A program made the translations under genes and the position numbers. The notes below the pieces were generated by a model. That model was given only the letters and a program-made list of their open reading frames with translations. It ran no database searches and was not told the DNA's origin. Positions 33,837 to 42,155 of a DNA stretch of 47,861 bases are shown here, one piece after another. Numbering within the stretch: position 1 is the stretch's first letter; the number at the start of each line of letters is the position of its first letter. The DNA is from Bacteroidaceae bacterium (lineage in GTDB: Bacteria > Bacteroidota > Bacteroidia > Bacteroidales > Bacteroidaceae), in the NCBI GenBank assembly GCA_017534705.1, contig JAFXVU010000261.1, forward strand, positions 1 through 47,861, written 5' to 3'.

Positions 33837-34370
33837 TCAGGACTCGTTGTCGAAAGAATTGTAGCAAATGTCATGCAAGGGCCGCATCACGTTCACCAAT
33901 CGCTGGCCCCAATAACTCGTGAAATTCTCTCGGCACTGTGCCACTGCCGATTCGCGGACAGAATCGGTGCCGTCCCTGTAAGCGCTTACAAAGTTCTTCA
34001 GGTCCTGGTAGATGTCGGCCAGTTGCTCGCTCACCGTACACAGCACCGGCTGGTCGCTGTAGCGCATGTCCTCAACAAACACGTCTAAGAAATCATCGGA
34101 TTCCCCCATCACGTATGCGATGTTGTGGCGGACAATGTCGTAATTCTCCTCCGTCACGTAATCGCCTGGTATATCGTCGTAAAGGTCGTCCGCCGAAGGA
34201 AGAAGCGTCCCCTTCAGATACAGCAGGGGGAGAAGTTTCAGCAATGTGCTGACGAAATCCTCTCGGCTTTGTTGAGCGGCGCTCTCAACGAACAGACAAT
34301 ACTCCACGGCCACGGTGACAAACTCTATCACGTTGTGTGGAAGAGAATCGGATTCTTTTTTGTAGCTCAT
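33837..34370 (-). CDS. DUF5063 family protein
   Basis: A 177-residue acidic, mostly helical protein with no signal peptide or membrane segment. Visible stretches include NVIEFVTVAVEYCLFVESA, LLKLLPLLYLKGTLLP and NFTSYWGQRLVNVMRPLHDICY. I place it in DUF5063 by its sequence pattern and its position next to a DEDD exonuclease gene in Bacteroidales; the function is unknown. Its stop lies 26 bases before the chosen start of the exonuclease gene. A -7 element on the minus strand at 34386-34379 drives it. Confidence 0.72.
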   Translation of the reverse strand: MSYKKESDSLPHNVIEFVTVAVEYCLFVESAAQQSREDFVSTLLKLLPLLYLKGTLLPSADDLYDDIPGDYVTEENYDIVRHNIAYVMGESDDFLDVFVEDMRYSDQPVLCTVSEQLADIYQDLKNFVSAYRDGTDSVRESAVAQCRENFTSYWGQRLVNVMRPLHDICYNSFDNES

Positions 34371-34378
34371 AACAACTG

Positions 34379-34386
34379 CAAAATTA
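34379..34386 (-). promoter_or_regulatory. -7 element for the DUF5063-exonuclease-rlmI operon
   Basis: The minus strand reads TAATTTTG, only 8 bases before the ATG at 34370, so the leader would be very short. No good -33 was found. Confidence 0.45.
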
Positions 34387-34424
34387 GCAATTTTTCATAA
34401 ATCTTACGATTATATTACCAAGAG

Positions 34425-34458
34425 ATTGTCTTTTCAAACGAAAAAAATAGTAACTTTG
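34425..34458 (+). promoter_or_regulatory. Promoter for the ftsK cluster
   Basis: TAACTTTG at 34451-34458 matches TAnnTTTG, with ATTG at 34425-34428 as a weak -33 at 22 bases. Because transcription would begin near 34465, the ftsK start must be downstream, supporting ATG 34498 over an upstream ATG at 34426. Confidence 0.6.
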
Positions 34459-34497
34459 CAAACGGTATGGACGTCTTGTCCTGCTTTTTCACAGAAT

Positions 34498-37044
34498 ATG
34501 GCAAAGAATCAGAAAAATCAAAATAACACGAGAAAGTCAACAAGAAGCCAGAAGCAACGGGAGGACGAACTGAAACTGCTCGACATCTTCAAATTCGGAA
34601 ACGACCTGTGGAGATTTATCCCAGGTCTTATTCTGCTTGTCGTGGCTGTTTTTATGTTTGTCGCCTTTTTTTCATATCTTTTCACTGGAGCGGCTGACTA
34701 CAGCATCCTCGAACAACTCACTTCGGAGGATGTGGCCAATGTCGACTACAAGTTCAAAAATGTCTGTGGTTCCATGGGAGCATGGATGTCCTATTTTTTT
34801 ATCAACAAATGCTTCGGACTGGCTGCTTTCATTGTGCCCATTTTCTTTGTCTTGTTCGGACTATGGCTGATGAAGGCCTACAAAGTGAATATCTTCAAGT
34901 GGTTCCTCCTGCTCGGAATGCTCATGATATGGCTCAGTGTGGCGCTCACCACTGTCTATCTGTTCGTCAAGGGATTGCCTGTCTTCGACGACACCTTCAT
35001 CAATCCCGGAGGTAACCATGGAAAAATGGCCGCCAACTATCTCTATCGCCATATCGGACAGCCCGGACTCATCGGAGTATTGCTGGCCACAGCACTCATC
35101 TATCTCATTTATGTCAGCAACAAAACAGTCGATTACATTCGAAAAGCGTTGCATCCCAATGTTCATCTCAATCAAATAAAATGGAAGAAGAAGGGCAAAG
35201 ATGGAGACGAGGAGACTGAATCGGACGACTACCGCGAAGACGTTGGCGACGACAATTCTGGCCAGGAACAAGATGATACGACTGGGGGAGTTGACATCGG
35301 CGATGACACCGCAGCCCAAGTGATAGAATTTGATGAACAGGGCAATATCGTCACTGCCCATATCGGAGAAGAACAGCCTGATGAGGTGGACGACCTGGAC
35401 GATGACGAGACCCCGCAGAATAAGGTCAAGAAAAGAAAGAGCAAGAAGGATGGTGATGACGCCCAGTTCGAAGTTGAAGTAGCAGGGCAAACCGAAACGG
35501 GGGATGGCATTAAATATGGCTCTATCGACAGTGAGTACGATCCAAAACTGTCGCTCAGCCACTACCATTATCCCACGCTTGACCTGCTCGACGACAAAGC
35601 CGACAGCATTCCTTCCGTCGACCTGGCCGAACAAGAGGAAAACCAGAAGCGCATTCGCGTCATACTTGACCAGTTCGGGGTGCAAATCAGTTCCATCAAG
35701 GCAACTGTTGGACCTACCATCACCCTCTTCGAAATCACGCCTGCCCCCGGTGTCAGGATATCCAAAATCAGAAACCTCGAGGACGACATTGCGCTCAACC
35801 TCGCCGCAGAAGGAGTGCGTATCATCGCACCGATACCCGGAAAGGGAACCATCGGTATCGAGGTGCCAAACAAGAAGAAGAGCATCGTCTCCATGAAAGG
35901 GGTGCTGGAAAGCAAGAAGTATCAGGAGTCGAACATGGAATTGCCATGCGCACTTGGAAAGACCATCACCAACGAGGTCTTCATGGTCGATCTCGCCAAA
36001 GCACCCCATATGCTCGTAGCTGGTGCGACTGGTATGGGTAAGTCCGTAGGACTCAATGCCATTGTCACATCACTCCTCTACAAGAAACATCCGTCGGAAC
36101 TCAAGATTGTCATGGTGGACCCGAAGAAGGTGGAGTTCTCCATCTACAGCCCCATCGAGAACCATTTCCTTGCCAAACTCGAAGAAGAGGAAGAACCCAT
36201 TATCACCGATGTGCAAAAGGTCATCAAGACACTCAAGTCGCTCTGCCAGGTCATGGACACTCGATACGACCTGCTCAAGAAAGCGAAGGTGAGGAATATC
36301 AAAGAGTATAACGAGCTTTTCAAGGCGAGAAAACTCAATCCCGAAAACGGACACGAGTTCATGCCCTACATCGTCGTTATCATCGATGAGTATGGCGACC
36401 TCATCATGACAGCAGGCAAAGAAGTGGAACTCCCCATTTGCCGTATCGCACAATTGGCGCGTGCTGTCGGCATACACATGATTATAGCCACACAACGACC
36501 AACCACCAATATCATCACGGGTACCATCAAGGCCAACTTCCCCGCACGTGTCGCTTTCCGCGTCACGGCGATGATTGACTCGCGTACCATCCTTGACCGT
36601 CCCGGTGCCAACCAACTTATCGGAAAGGGCGACATGCTCTATCTGCAAGGGGCTGACCCTGTGCGTGTTCAATGTGCTTTTGTCGATACTCCTGAGGTGT
36701 CGCGCATCTGCAAATACATCGAGGAACAGCAAGGATTCTCGCATGCGCTTTACTTGCCAGAGGTGGCAGAGGAAGGTGACGAAGGAGGGTCGACCAACAA
36801 CGAGAGCCTCAAGCACCTTGACTCGATGTTCGACGAGGTGGCACGTCTGGTGGTTTCCACCCAGCAGGGTTCCACATCGTTCATACAACGCAAACTGTCC
36901 ATCGGTTACAACCGAGCGGGACGCATCATGGACCAACTCGAGCTGGCTGGCATCGTAGGGTCTCAGTCTGGCAGCAAACCCAGGGAGGTGCTCATCCAGG
37001 ACCTCATGTCACTCGAGGACATACTCGCTAATCTGCCAAGATAA
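34498..37044 (+). CDS. ftsK: DNA translocase FtsK/SpoIIIE
   Basis: From ATG 34498 (MAKNQKNQNNTRKS) the protein has 848 residues; the frame is open to 34426, but a promoter lies inside that stretch. Four membrane segments occupy about residues 35-220 (FIPGLILLVVAVFMFVAFF, CFGLAAFIVPIFFVLFGLWLM, WFLLLGMLMIWLSVALTTVYL, GLIGVLLATALIYLIYV). A long acidic linker (about 240-350) leads to the motor: Walker A GATGMGKS (Gly509-Ser516), Walker B IVVIIDEYGD (Asp630, Glu631), and a C-terminal winged-helix gamma domain (SFIQRKLSIGYNRAGRIMDQLE). FtsK pumps chromosomal DNA at the division septum and helps resolve dimers. It leads a cluster with a LolA-like gene and trxB. Confidence 0.96.
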   Translation: MAKNQKNQNNTRKSTRSQKQREDELKLLDIFKFGNDLWRFIPGLILLVVAVFMFVAFFSYLFTGAADYSILEQLTSEDVANVDYKFKNVCGSMGAWMSYFFINKCFGLAAFIVPIFFVLFGLWLMKAYKVNIFKWFLLLGMLMIWLSVALTTVYLFVKGLPVFDDTFINPGGNHGKMAANYLYRHIGQPGLIGVLLATALIYLIYVSNKTVDYIRKALHPNVHLNQIKWKKKGKDGDEETESDDYREDVGDDNSGQEQDDTTGGVDIGDDTAAQVIEFDEQGNIVTAHIGEEQPDEVDDLDDDETPQNKVKKRKSKKDGDDAQFEVEVAGQTETGDGIKYGSIDSEYDPKLSLSHYHYPTLDLLDDKADSIPSVDLAEQEENQKRIRVILDQFGVQISSIKATVGPTITLFEITPAPGVRISKIRNLEDDIALNLAAEGVRIIAPIPGKGTIGIEVPNKKKSIVSMKGVLESKKYQESNMELPCALGKTITNEVFMVDLAKAPHMLVAGATGMGKSVGLNAIVTSLLYKKHPSELKIVMVDPKKVEFSIYSPIENHFLAKLEEEEEPIITDVQKVIKTLKSLCQVMDTRYDLLKKAKVRNIKEYNELFKARKLNPENGHEFMPYIVVIIDEYGDLIMTAGKEVELPICRIAQLARAVGIHMIIATQRPTTNIITGTIKANFPARVAFRVTAMIDSRTILDRPGANQLIGKGDMLYLQGADPVRVQCAFVDTPEVSRICKYIEEQQGFSHALYLPEVAEEGDEGGSTNNESLKHLDSMFDEVARLVVSTQQGSTSFIQRKLSIGYNRAGRIMDQLELAGIVGSQSGSKPREVLIQDLMSLEDILANLPR

Positions 37045-37122
37045 CCACTCCAAGGAAGGAGCTGGAAGGCGGGCGAGGCATAGAGTCCATTATGTCCATT
37101 AATAAAACAAAAACAAAACAAT

Positions 37123-37752
37123 ATGATGATCAAAATGAATTCACTTTTCAAGCGTTTCGTCGCTTTCTGCCTCACTGTGATTGTGGCGCAGATGGTGATG
37201 GCCCAATCGCCCACATCCATCCTCGACAAGACTGCCGCGAAGTTTAAGGCTGCCGGAGGCGTGAAGGCTTCTTTCACCATGGATGCCGGCGCAGGACCAA
37301 GCTCTGGCGTCATCAAACTACAGGGCAATAAGTTCACCATCGACATCGGAGGAGAGTATGTCGTCTGGTTCGACGGTAAGGACATGTGGTCCTACCTCAA
37401 GGACAACGACGAGGTCAACATCACCAATCCCACACAGAGCGAAATCGCCAAGATGAACCCATACGCATTTGTCGACCTTTACAAGAAAGGATACGATGTC
37501 AAGATGGGTAAATCCACAGCAAAGTACTATGAGGTCATTCTGAAAGCCAAGGACAAGTCTTCCTCTCTGCAGAATGTGGTGCTGCATATCAACAAGGTCA
37601 ACTACCAGCCCATCATGATTGATATGAGTTCGCCCAAGACGGCCAACAAAATCAAAATCTCATCCTACCAAACCAACCTCAACTTCGACCCCTCGACTTT
37701 CGTCTTCAACAAGAAGAAGTATCCTAGCGTCGAAGTCATTGACCTGCGATAG
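37123..37752 (+). CDS. LolA-like periplasmic outer-membrane lipoprotein carrier protein
   Basis: The 209-residue product has a signal peptide (FKRFVAFCLTVIVAQMVMAQ); ATG 37135 (MNSLFKRF) may be the real start. The mature part starts SPTSILDKTAAKFKAAGGVKASFTMDAG and continues with GVIKLQGNKFTIDIGGEYVVWFDGKDMWSYLKDNDEVNI, the beta-rich pattern of LolA/LolB folds. LolA ferries lipoproteins across the periplasm to the outer membrane. Sequence similarity to E. coli LolA is low in this group, so the role is by family. It starts 78 bases after ftsK without a visible promoter; the gap has an A-rich stretch before the ATG. Confidence 0.82.
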   Translation: MMIKMNSLFKRFVAFCLTVIVAQMVMAQSPTSILDKTAAKFKAAGGVKASFTMDAGAGPSSGVIKLQGNKFTIDIGGEYVVWFDGKDMWSYLKDNDEVNITNPTQSEIAKMNPYAFVDLYKKGYDVKMGKSTAKYYEVILKAKDKSSSLQNVVLHINKVNYQPIMIDMSSPKTANKIKISSYQTNLNFDPSTFVFNKKKYPSVEVIDLR

Positions 37753-37820
37753 TCCCCTTCCCACTATTGCACATAAAACCCATTAAAACTCATCACCCCC
37801 TATAAAACAAACGAAAAACT

Positions 37821-38753
37821 ATGGAACATATACGTTGCTTAATCATTGGTTCTGGACCAGCGGGCTACACCGCAGCCATCTACGCTGGACGCGCTAACCT
37901 CTCACCTGTTCTTTATGAAGGCATTCAGCCAGGAGGACAACTTACCACCACTGATATCGTCGAGAATTTCCCGTCGCACCCGGATGGCATCACCGGTTTC
38001 GAACTGATGGACCTCATGCGTAAGCAGGCACTCAGATTCGGCACCGACATACGAAGCAATGTCATCACCAAAGCCGACTTGTCACAAAGACCATACAAGT
38101 TCACTGCCGATAACGGCGATGAACTGGAGGCAGATGCAGTCGTTATTGCTACAGGTGCATCGGCCAAGTACCTCGGACTAGCAGATGAGGAGAAGTACAG
38201 AGGACAAGGCGTCAGCGCCTGTGCCACTTGTGACGGATTCTTCTACAGGAAGAAGGTCGTGGCTGTTGTGGGCGGAGGTGACACCGCTTGTGCTGAGGCC
38301 ACTTATCTCGCTGGACTGGCCAGCAAGGTCTATGTCATCGTGAGGAAACCTTTCCTCAGGGCTTCTAAGATTGAGCAACAACGGCTTTTCGACAATCCTA
38401 AGATTGAAGTGCTCTTTGAGACAAATACAGAAGGACTGTATGGAGAAAACGGAGTTGAAGGAGCGCACCTCGTCTATCGCAGGGGAGAGGCTGACGAGCG
38501 TCACTACGACCTCCCTATCGACGGATTCTTCCTCGCTATCGGACACAAACCTAACTCTGATGTGTTCAAACCATGGATTGAGACCGATGAGGTAGGGTAC
38601 ATCAAGACACAAGGCGACAGCCCCAAGACCAACTTGCCAGGAATCTTTGCCGCTGGCGATGTGGCTGACCCCAACTACCGCCAAGCCGTAGTGGCTGCAG
38701 GCAGCGGATGCAAGGCGGCTATTGAGGTGGACCATTACCTCAAGACCATCTAA
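37821..38753 (+). CDS. trxB: Thioredoxin-disulfide reductase
   Basis: A 310-residue protein of normal length. The FAD-binding motif is GSGPAGYTAAIYAGRANL near the N-terminus, the redox-active disulfide is CATC (Cys134-Cys137), and the NADPH-binding motif is VVGGGDTACAEA. The C-terminal GIFAAGDVADPNYRQAVVAAGSGCKAA closes the FAD site. It reduces thioredoxin with NADPH in the cytosol. It is the third gene in the ftsK-lolA cluster and ends at a strong hairpin. Confidence 0.95.
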   Translation: MEHIRCLIIGSGPAGYTAAIYAGRANLSPVLYEGIQPGGQLTTTDIVENFPSHPDGITGFELMDLMRKQALRFGTDIRSNVITKADLSQRPYKFTADNGDELEADAVVIATGASAKYLGLADEEKYRGQGVSACATCDGFFYRKKVVAVVGGGDTACAEATYLAGLASKVYVIVRKPFLRASKIEQQRLFDNPKIEVLFETNTEGLYGENGVEGAHLVYRRGEADERHYDLPIDGFFLAIGHKPNSDVFKPWIETDEVGYIKTQGDSPKTNLPGIFAAGDVADPNYRQAVVAAGSGCKAAIEVDHYLKTI

Positions 38754-38760
38754 GAATATT

Positions 38761-38807
38761 GGGGGCGTGAACCTGTTGGAATCACAGACCAACAGGTTCA
38801 CGCCCCC
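38761..38807 (+). terminator. Long hairpin terminator after trxB
   Basis: GGGGGCGTGAACCTGTTGG pairs with its exact complement over 19 bp around a nine-base loop, starting 8 bases after the trxB stop. The T-tract is poor, so it may act partly as an RNA-stabilising 3' stem. Confidence 0.7.
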
Positions 38808-38847
38808 TCCCAATTCCTGACTTTTCTACTCCTTACGAATAATAACA

Positions 38848-40362
38848 ATGAATATCTTCCAACTCTACAGGCTGGTCGCTCGCAACCAAAGACTCGCCAC
38901 AAGGAGGCATCCCATGTTCTCTAAGGGCAAGTTCATGAAAATATTCATCTACCTGACGGTGGCTTTTTGGGCGGCTTACCTCATTTTCTTTGGGGTGCTC
39001 TTTGGAACAGTACTCAAAGAGGACAGTATCGAACCCTATGACCGCATCAACGGAGGAATGTTGTTTTTCCTCATCGTTGATTTCTTCGCGCGCTTCATGG
39101 CACAGGAAACACCTGCCCAAGAGATAAAGCCTTATAAACTGCTACCTATACCGCAGAAATCACTCATCAACATCTTCCTCGTCAGAATGGGATTGCAGCT
39201 TTACAACCTGATGTGGTTCTTCTTTCTTGTGCCTTTCGGCATTCTGTGCATCCCTGAGGACTGGGGTTTCATGGGATTCATCGGTTTCCTGCTGGGGTGG
39301 TGGCTGATGTTTGTCATCAACGCTTACTGGTACCTGCTCTGGCGAACGCTCATCAACAGGAAATCGGTGTTCTTCTTAATCCCCTTGGTCATCTATGCCG
39401 TTCTGGTCTATTTCGGTTATCTGCACGACATGAATAACCAGTGGCTCTTCTATGCCACACTCTTTCTTGGACGAGGGTTCATACAGTGGAAATGGTGGAG
39501 TTTCTTATCGATTATTGCTATTGCTGTCGTGATGTTCTTCGTCAACCAGCGTATCCAACTCGCTTCCATCTACAGGGAGATATCGAGGGAAACGACTGCC
39601 ATGAAGGTGAAGACACAGAAGATGACCTTCCTCGACCGCTACGGAGTAATAGGAGAGTACCTCAGACTGGAAATCAAGAGCATCAGGCGAAACAAGGTGG
39701 TCCGCTCACAGTTCTACATCGGTATCTTCTATACCCTGCTGCTGTGCTTGCTCCTTGCTTTTACCAACATCTACGACAATGCGTTCATGACGGTCTTCAT
39801 CCTCATCTATTGCTTTGCTTGTCTGGGAACCATCACGCTCACCAACATCATGTGCTCTGAAGGCAACTACATGGATTTGCTTATGAGCAGGAGGGAGTCG
39901 GCACTGGCACTCCTCAAGGCCAAGTACTTCTTTAATTGCATCATGCTCATACTGCCCTTCCTCATCTCGCTCATCCCTGTGTTCCAACATAAGTTCACCT
40001 TGCTCGACATCGCAGGTTCTATGTTCTTCACTTCTGGGTGTATTTTCCCATTCTTGTTCCAACTGGCCGTGTATAACAACACTACCATCGACCTCAACAA
40101 CAAAGTCACAGGGAAAAACAACATGAGAGGTTCCAAGACTCAGGTCATCATGTCGTTTGCCGCTCTCTTCCTGCCCATGTTCATCATGTATGGACTGGTA
40201 GTGGCCTTCGGAGACAACAAGGTGGGAGCACCCCTTGTGATGCTTATCCTCGGACTTGTCGGAACCGCTCTCCATCCCCTGTGGCTCAGAAACATCTATA
40301 AACGCTTCCTCGCGCGGAGATACGAGAATATGGAAGGATTCCGAAGCACAAGGAAATCTTAA
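38848..40362 (+). CDS. DUF5687 family membrane protein (ABC exporter permease)
   Basis: The 504 residues hold about ten to twelve hydrophobic segments in two halves (for example IYLTVAFWAAYLIFFGVLFGTV, FFFLVPFGILCIPEDWGFMGFIGFLLGWW, FYIGIFYTLLLCLLLAFTNIY, MSFAALFLPMFIMYGLVVAFG). The N-terminus MNIFQLYRLVARNQRLATRRHPMF resembles DUF5687 proteins of Bacteroidales. Directly downstream, after 51 bases, is an ABC ATPase gene, so I infer this is the membrane subunit of a two-component ABC exporter. No substrate can be assigned. Confidence 0.75.
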   Translation: MNIFQLYRLVARNQRLATRRHPMFSKGKFMKIFIYLTVAFWAAYLIFFGVLFGTVLKEDSIEPYDRINGGMLFFLIVDFFARFMAQETPAQEIKPYKLLPIPQKSLINIFLVRMGLQLYNLMWFFFLVPFGILCIPEDWGFMGFIGFLLGWWLMFVINAYWYLLWRTLINRKSVFFLIPLVIYAVLVYFGYLHDMNNQWLFYATLFLGRGFIQWKWWSFLSIIAIAVVMFFVNQRIQLASIYREISRETTAMKVKTQKMTFLDRYGVIGEYLRLEIKSIRRNKVVRSQFYIGIFYTLLLCLLLAFTNIYDNAFMTVFILIYCFACLGTITLTNIMCSEGNYMDLLMSRRESALALLKAKYFFNCIMLILPFLISLIPVFQHKFTLLDIAGSMFFTSGCIFPFLFQLAVYNNTTIDLNNKVTGKNNMRGSKTQVIMSFAALFLPMFIMYGLVVAFGDNKVGAPLVMLILGLVGTALHPLWLRNIYKRFLARRYENMEGFRSTRKS

Positions 40363-40413
40363 TCCAAGTCATTCAACTTATTCGAAATCATAAAGAAAAA
40401 CATAACAAACATT

Positions 40414-41250
40414 ATGGATTTAACGGTATCTAACGTCAGAAAAACTTTCGGCACCACTGTGGCGCTCGACATCAACCAGTTCGTGATTCATTCTGGCGAC
40501 CTCCTTGGACTCGTCGGCAACAACGGAGCCGGAAAAACCACTCTTTTCCGCATCATCCTCGACCTTCTCAAACCTGATTCGGGAGAAGCCACCATGTCTG
40601 GCGACATCGACGGAAACATGGTGTCATACGTCACCTCTAAATGCGAGGACTGGAAGGACTTCACCGGTGCGTATATTGACAATGGGTTCCTCATCGATTA
40701 CCTCACCCCGGAAGAGTACTTCTATTTCATCGGAAAATCCTGTGGCATCGACCGGGAAGTCATCGACCAACGACTGATGAAGTTTGAGCACTTCATGAAC
40801 GGGGAGGTGCTTAATCATAACAAACTCATACGCGACCTGTCGGCTGGAAACCAGCAAAAGGTAGGCATCATCGGAGCCATGCTCAACAATCCGCAGATGC
40901 TCATCCTTGACGAGCCTTTCAATTTCCTCGACCCGAGTTCCCAAATCGCTATCAAGTATATCCTTGAACAGTACAATAAGGAAACTGGAGCCACCATTCT
41001 CATCTCCAGCCACAACCTCACCCACACCATCGACATCTGCTCGCGAATCACACTGCTCGAACATGGAGTCATCCTCAAGGATTACTCCAAGGAGTATGCC
41101 AACCTCACCGCTGAAATCGATGCCTATTTCCGTGGCGAGGTCATCGACACGCCGGTAGCATCGGTCGAAATCAATAGCATCGAGATTGATGTAGAGGACC
41201 CTGCGTCGGGCTACGTCGTCGAGGGGCAGAATCCAACGGAACTCGAATAG
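40414..41250 (+). CDS. ABC transporter ATP-binding protein
   Basis: A 278-residue ATPase. Walker A is GNNGAGKTT (Gly35-Thr43), Walker B is MLILDEPFNFLD, and the switch His lies in ISSHNLTH. The signature motif reads LSAGNQQK rather than LSGGQ. The C-terminal ~60 residues after the ABC core (YFRGEVIDTPVASVEIN...) are acidic and variable. It pairs with the DUF5687 membrane protein to form an ATP-driven exporter at the inner membrane. The following NlpC/P60 gene begins 22 bases after its stop and may be in the same transcript. Confidence 0.9.
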   Translation: MDLTVSNVRKTFGTTVALDINQFVIHSGDLLGLVGNNGAGKTTLFRIILDLLKPDSGEATMSGDIDGNMVSYVTSKCEDWKDFTGAYIDNGFLIDYLTPEEYFYFIGKSCGIDREVIDQRLMKFEHFMNGEVLNHNKLIRDLSAGNQQKVGIIGAMLNNPQMLILDEPFNFLDPSSQIAIKYILEQYNKETGATILISSHNLTHTIDICSRITLLEHGVILKDYSKEYANLTAEIDAYFRGEVIDTPVASVEINSIEIDVEDPASGYVVEGQNPTELE

Positions 41251-41272
41251 TCTCTTTTTGATTCCTTTGACT

Positions 41273-41800
41273 ATGGTTCGACGTCAGACCAAATCATTCC
41301 TCTGTTTAGCCTTGCTTTTGGTGGTTGTCGCTCTTACCTCGTGCCGTTCTTCTAGGCATGGTGGTGATGTTGACTATCGACAACTGGCAAGAGCAGGACT
41401 AAGGCTCGGGATGGACATTGAACCGAACGACAATTTCCAGTTGATGCTGGAGGCGGCATCATGGATGGGTGCGCCTTATCGGTATGGAGGGAACACACGA
41501 AAGGGAACCGACTGCTCAGGGATGGTCTCTGCCATCTATCAGCAGGTTTACCGACGTAGCCTACACCGCAGCAGTTCCGATATTTACCAGCACGACTGTC
41601 ACCACATCTCACGAAGCGCTCTCCGCCAGGGCGACCTCGTCTTCTTTTCCACCTCCAGTGCCAAAAAAGCTAGCCATGTAGGTATCTATCTGAAAAATGA
41701 ACAATTCATTCATGCCAGCACTTCCAAAGGTGTCATTGTCAGTCATCTTGATGAGGACTATTACAAAAAGCATTGGCTGAAAGGAGGTAGGGTGAAGTAA
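41273..41800 (+). CDS. NlpC/P60 family cell-wall peptidase lipoprotein
   Basis: Starting at ATG 41273 the protein has 175 residues; TTG 41258 would add five. A lipoprotein signal peptide ends LTSC at Cys24. The catalytic triad is visible: Cys81 in DCSGM, His135 in SHVGIYL and His147 in FIHAS. GAPYRYGG before the Cys and RQGDLVFF after it are typical of the family. Such enzymes cut peptide cross-links or stems of peptidoglycan in the periplasm, anchored by lipid. No surface-export acidic signal follows the Cys. It is last in the DUF5687-ABC cluster; a functional link to the exporter is inference. Confidence 0.9.
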   Translation: MVRRQTKSFLCLALLLVVVALTSCRSSRHGGDVDYRQLARAGLRLGMDIEPNDNFQLMLEAASWMGAPYRYGGNTRKGTDCSGMVSAIYQQVYRRSLHRSSSDIYQHDCHHISRSALRQGDLVFFSTSSAKKASHVGIYLKNEQFIHASTSKGVIVSHLDEDYYKKHWLKGGRVK

Positions 41801-41892
41801 CCCAAGGTGGAATGAAGTGAAGGGATTCAGGTCAAAAAATCCGAAATTTGAACCACAGAAGCATGGGCTGCTGAAAGGATTTTGCACTTGGT

Positions 41893-41911
41893 TGTGTGCG
41901 TTGACACAATT
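41893..41911 (+). promoter_or_regulatory. 19-bp motif shared by both small-RNA loci
   Basis: TGTGTGCGTTGACACAATT here and TGTGTGCGTTTTCACAATT on the minus strand at 31799-31781 differ at two central positions. In both places the motif lies upstream of the small-RNA promoter and in the same orientation, though at different distances. It could be a regulator site or the conserved outer edge of a mobile or duplicated unit. Confidence 0.4.
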
Positions 41912-42018
41912 TTCCGTGATGGTTTCTTGTGCTGATGATGAAAAAATCTATTATTTTGCACTTTGTTATTGATATACATCAAGAAAATGCATATTTTTAA
42001 AATGTTTTCGCACACAAA

Positions 42019-42050
42019 CTTGCATTTTATTCATTTATTGATTAATTTTG
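42019..42050 (+). promoter_or_regulatory. Promoter of small-RNA copy 2
   Basis: CTTG at 42019-42022 and TAATTTTG at 42043-42050 are separated by 20 bases, fitting the Bacteroidota promoter. Confidence 0.6.
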
Positions 42051-42055
42051 CATCG

Positions 42056-42120
42056 TGTTTTTCATAGTATTAGATTTAAGGTTAACAAAGGTTGGGGATA
42101 AGGCGTTATCCCCTTTTTTT
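42056..42120 (+). ncRNA. Small-RNA unit, copy 2 (promoter to terminator)
   Basis: After the promoter the sequence reads GCATCGTGTTTTTCAT, AGTATTAGATTT, AAGGTTAACAAAGG, matching copy 1 at 31738-31668 almost base for base apart from a five-base insertion there. The terminator hairpin GGGGATAA/TTATCCCC (loop GGCG) plus seven T differs completely from the copy 1 hairpin, yet lies at the same place. Conserved body with exchanged but still paired terminator stems supports a real transcript of about 65 nt rather than chance similarity. It faces the 3' end of the leftward beta-barrel gene. Family identity (possibly the Bacteroidales-1 motif) is unverified. Confidence 0.62.
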
Positions 42121-42155
42121 ATGCCCTGAAGTCTAAAAGGTATTCTTGTTCATTC

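Larger units (their letters stand above)
41801..42155. other. Intergenic region between the NlpC/P60 and beta-barrel genes
   Basis: These 355 bases hold no protein gene. They contain a 19-bp motif (41893-41911) shared with the other small-RNA locus, a promoter at 42019-42050 and the small-RNA unit 42056-42120. No separate terminator for the NlpC/P60 gene was found. The leftward beta-barrel gene ends at 42156. Confidence 0.6.

Noticed and set aside
34861..36009. 382-residue minus-strand ORF inside ftsK
   Set aside because: Lies wholly opposite a convincing ftsK frame; open only because of codon bias on the sense strand.
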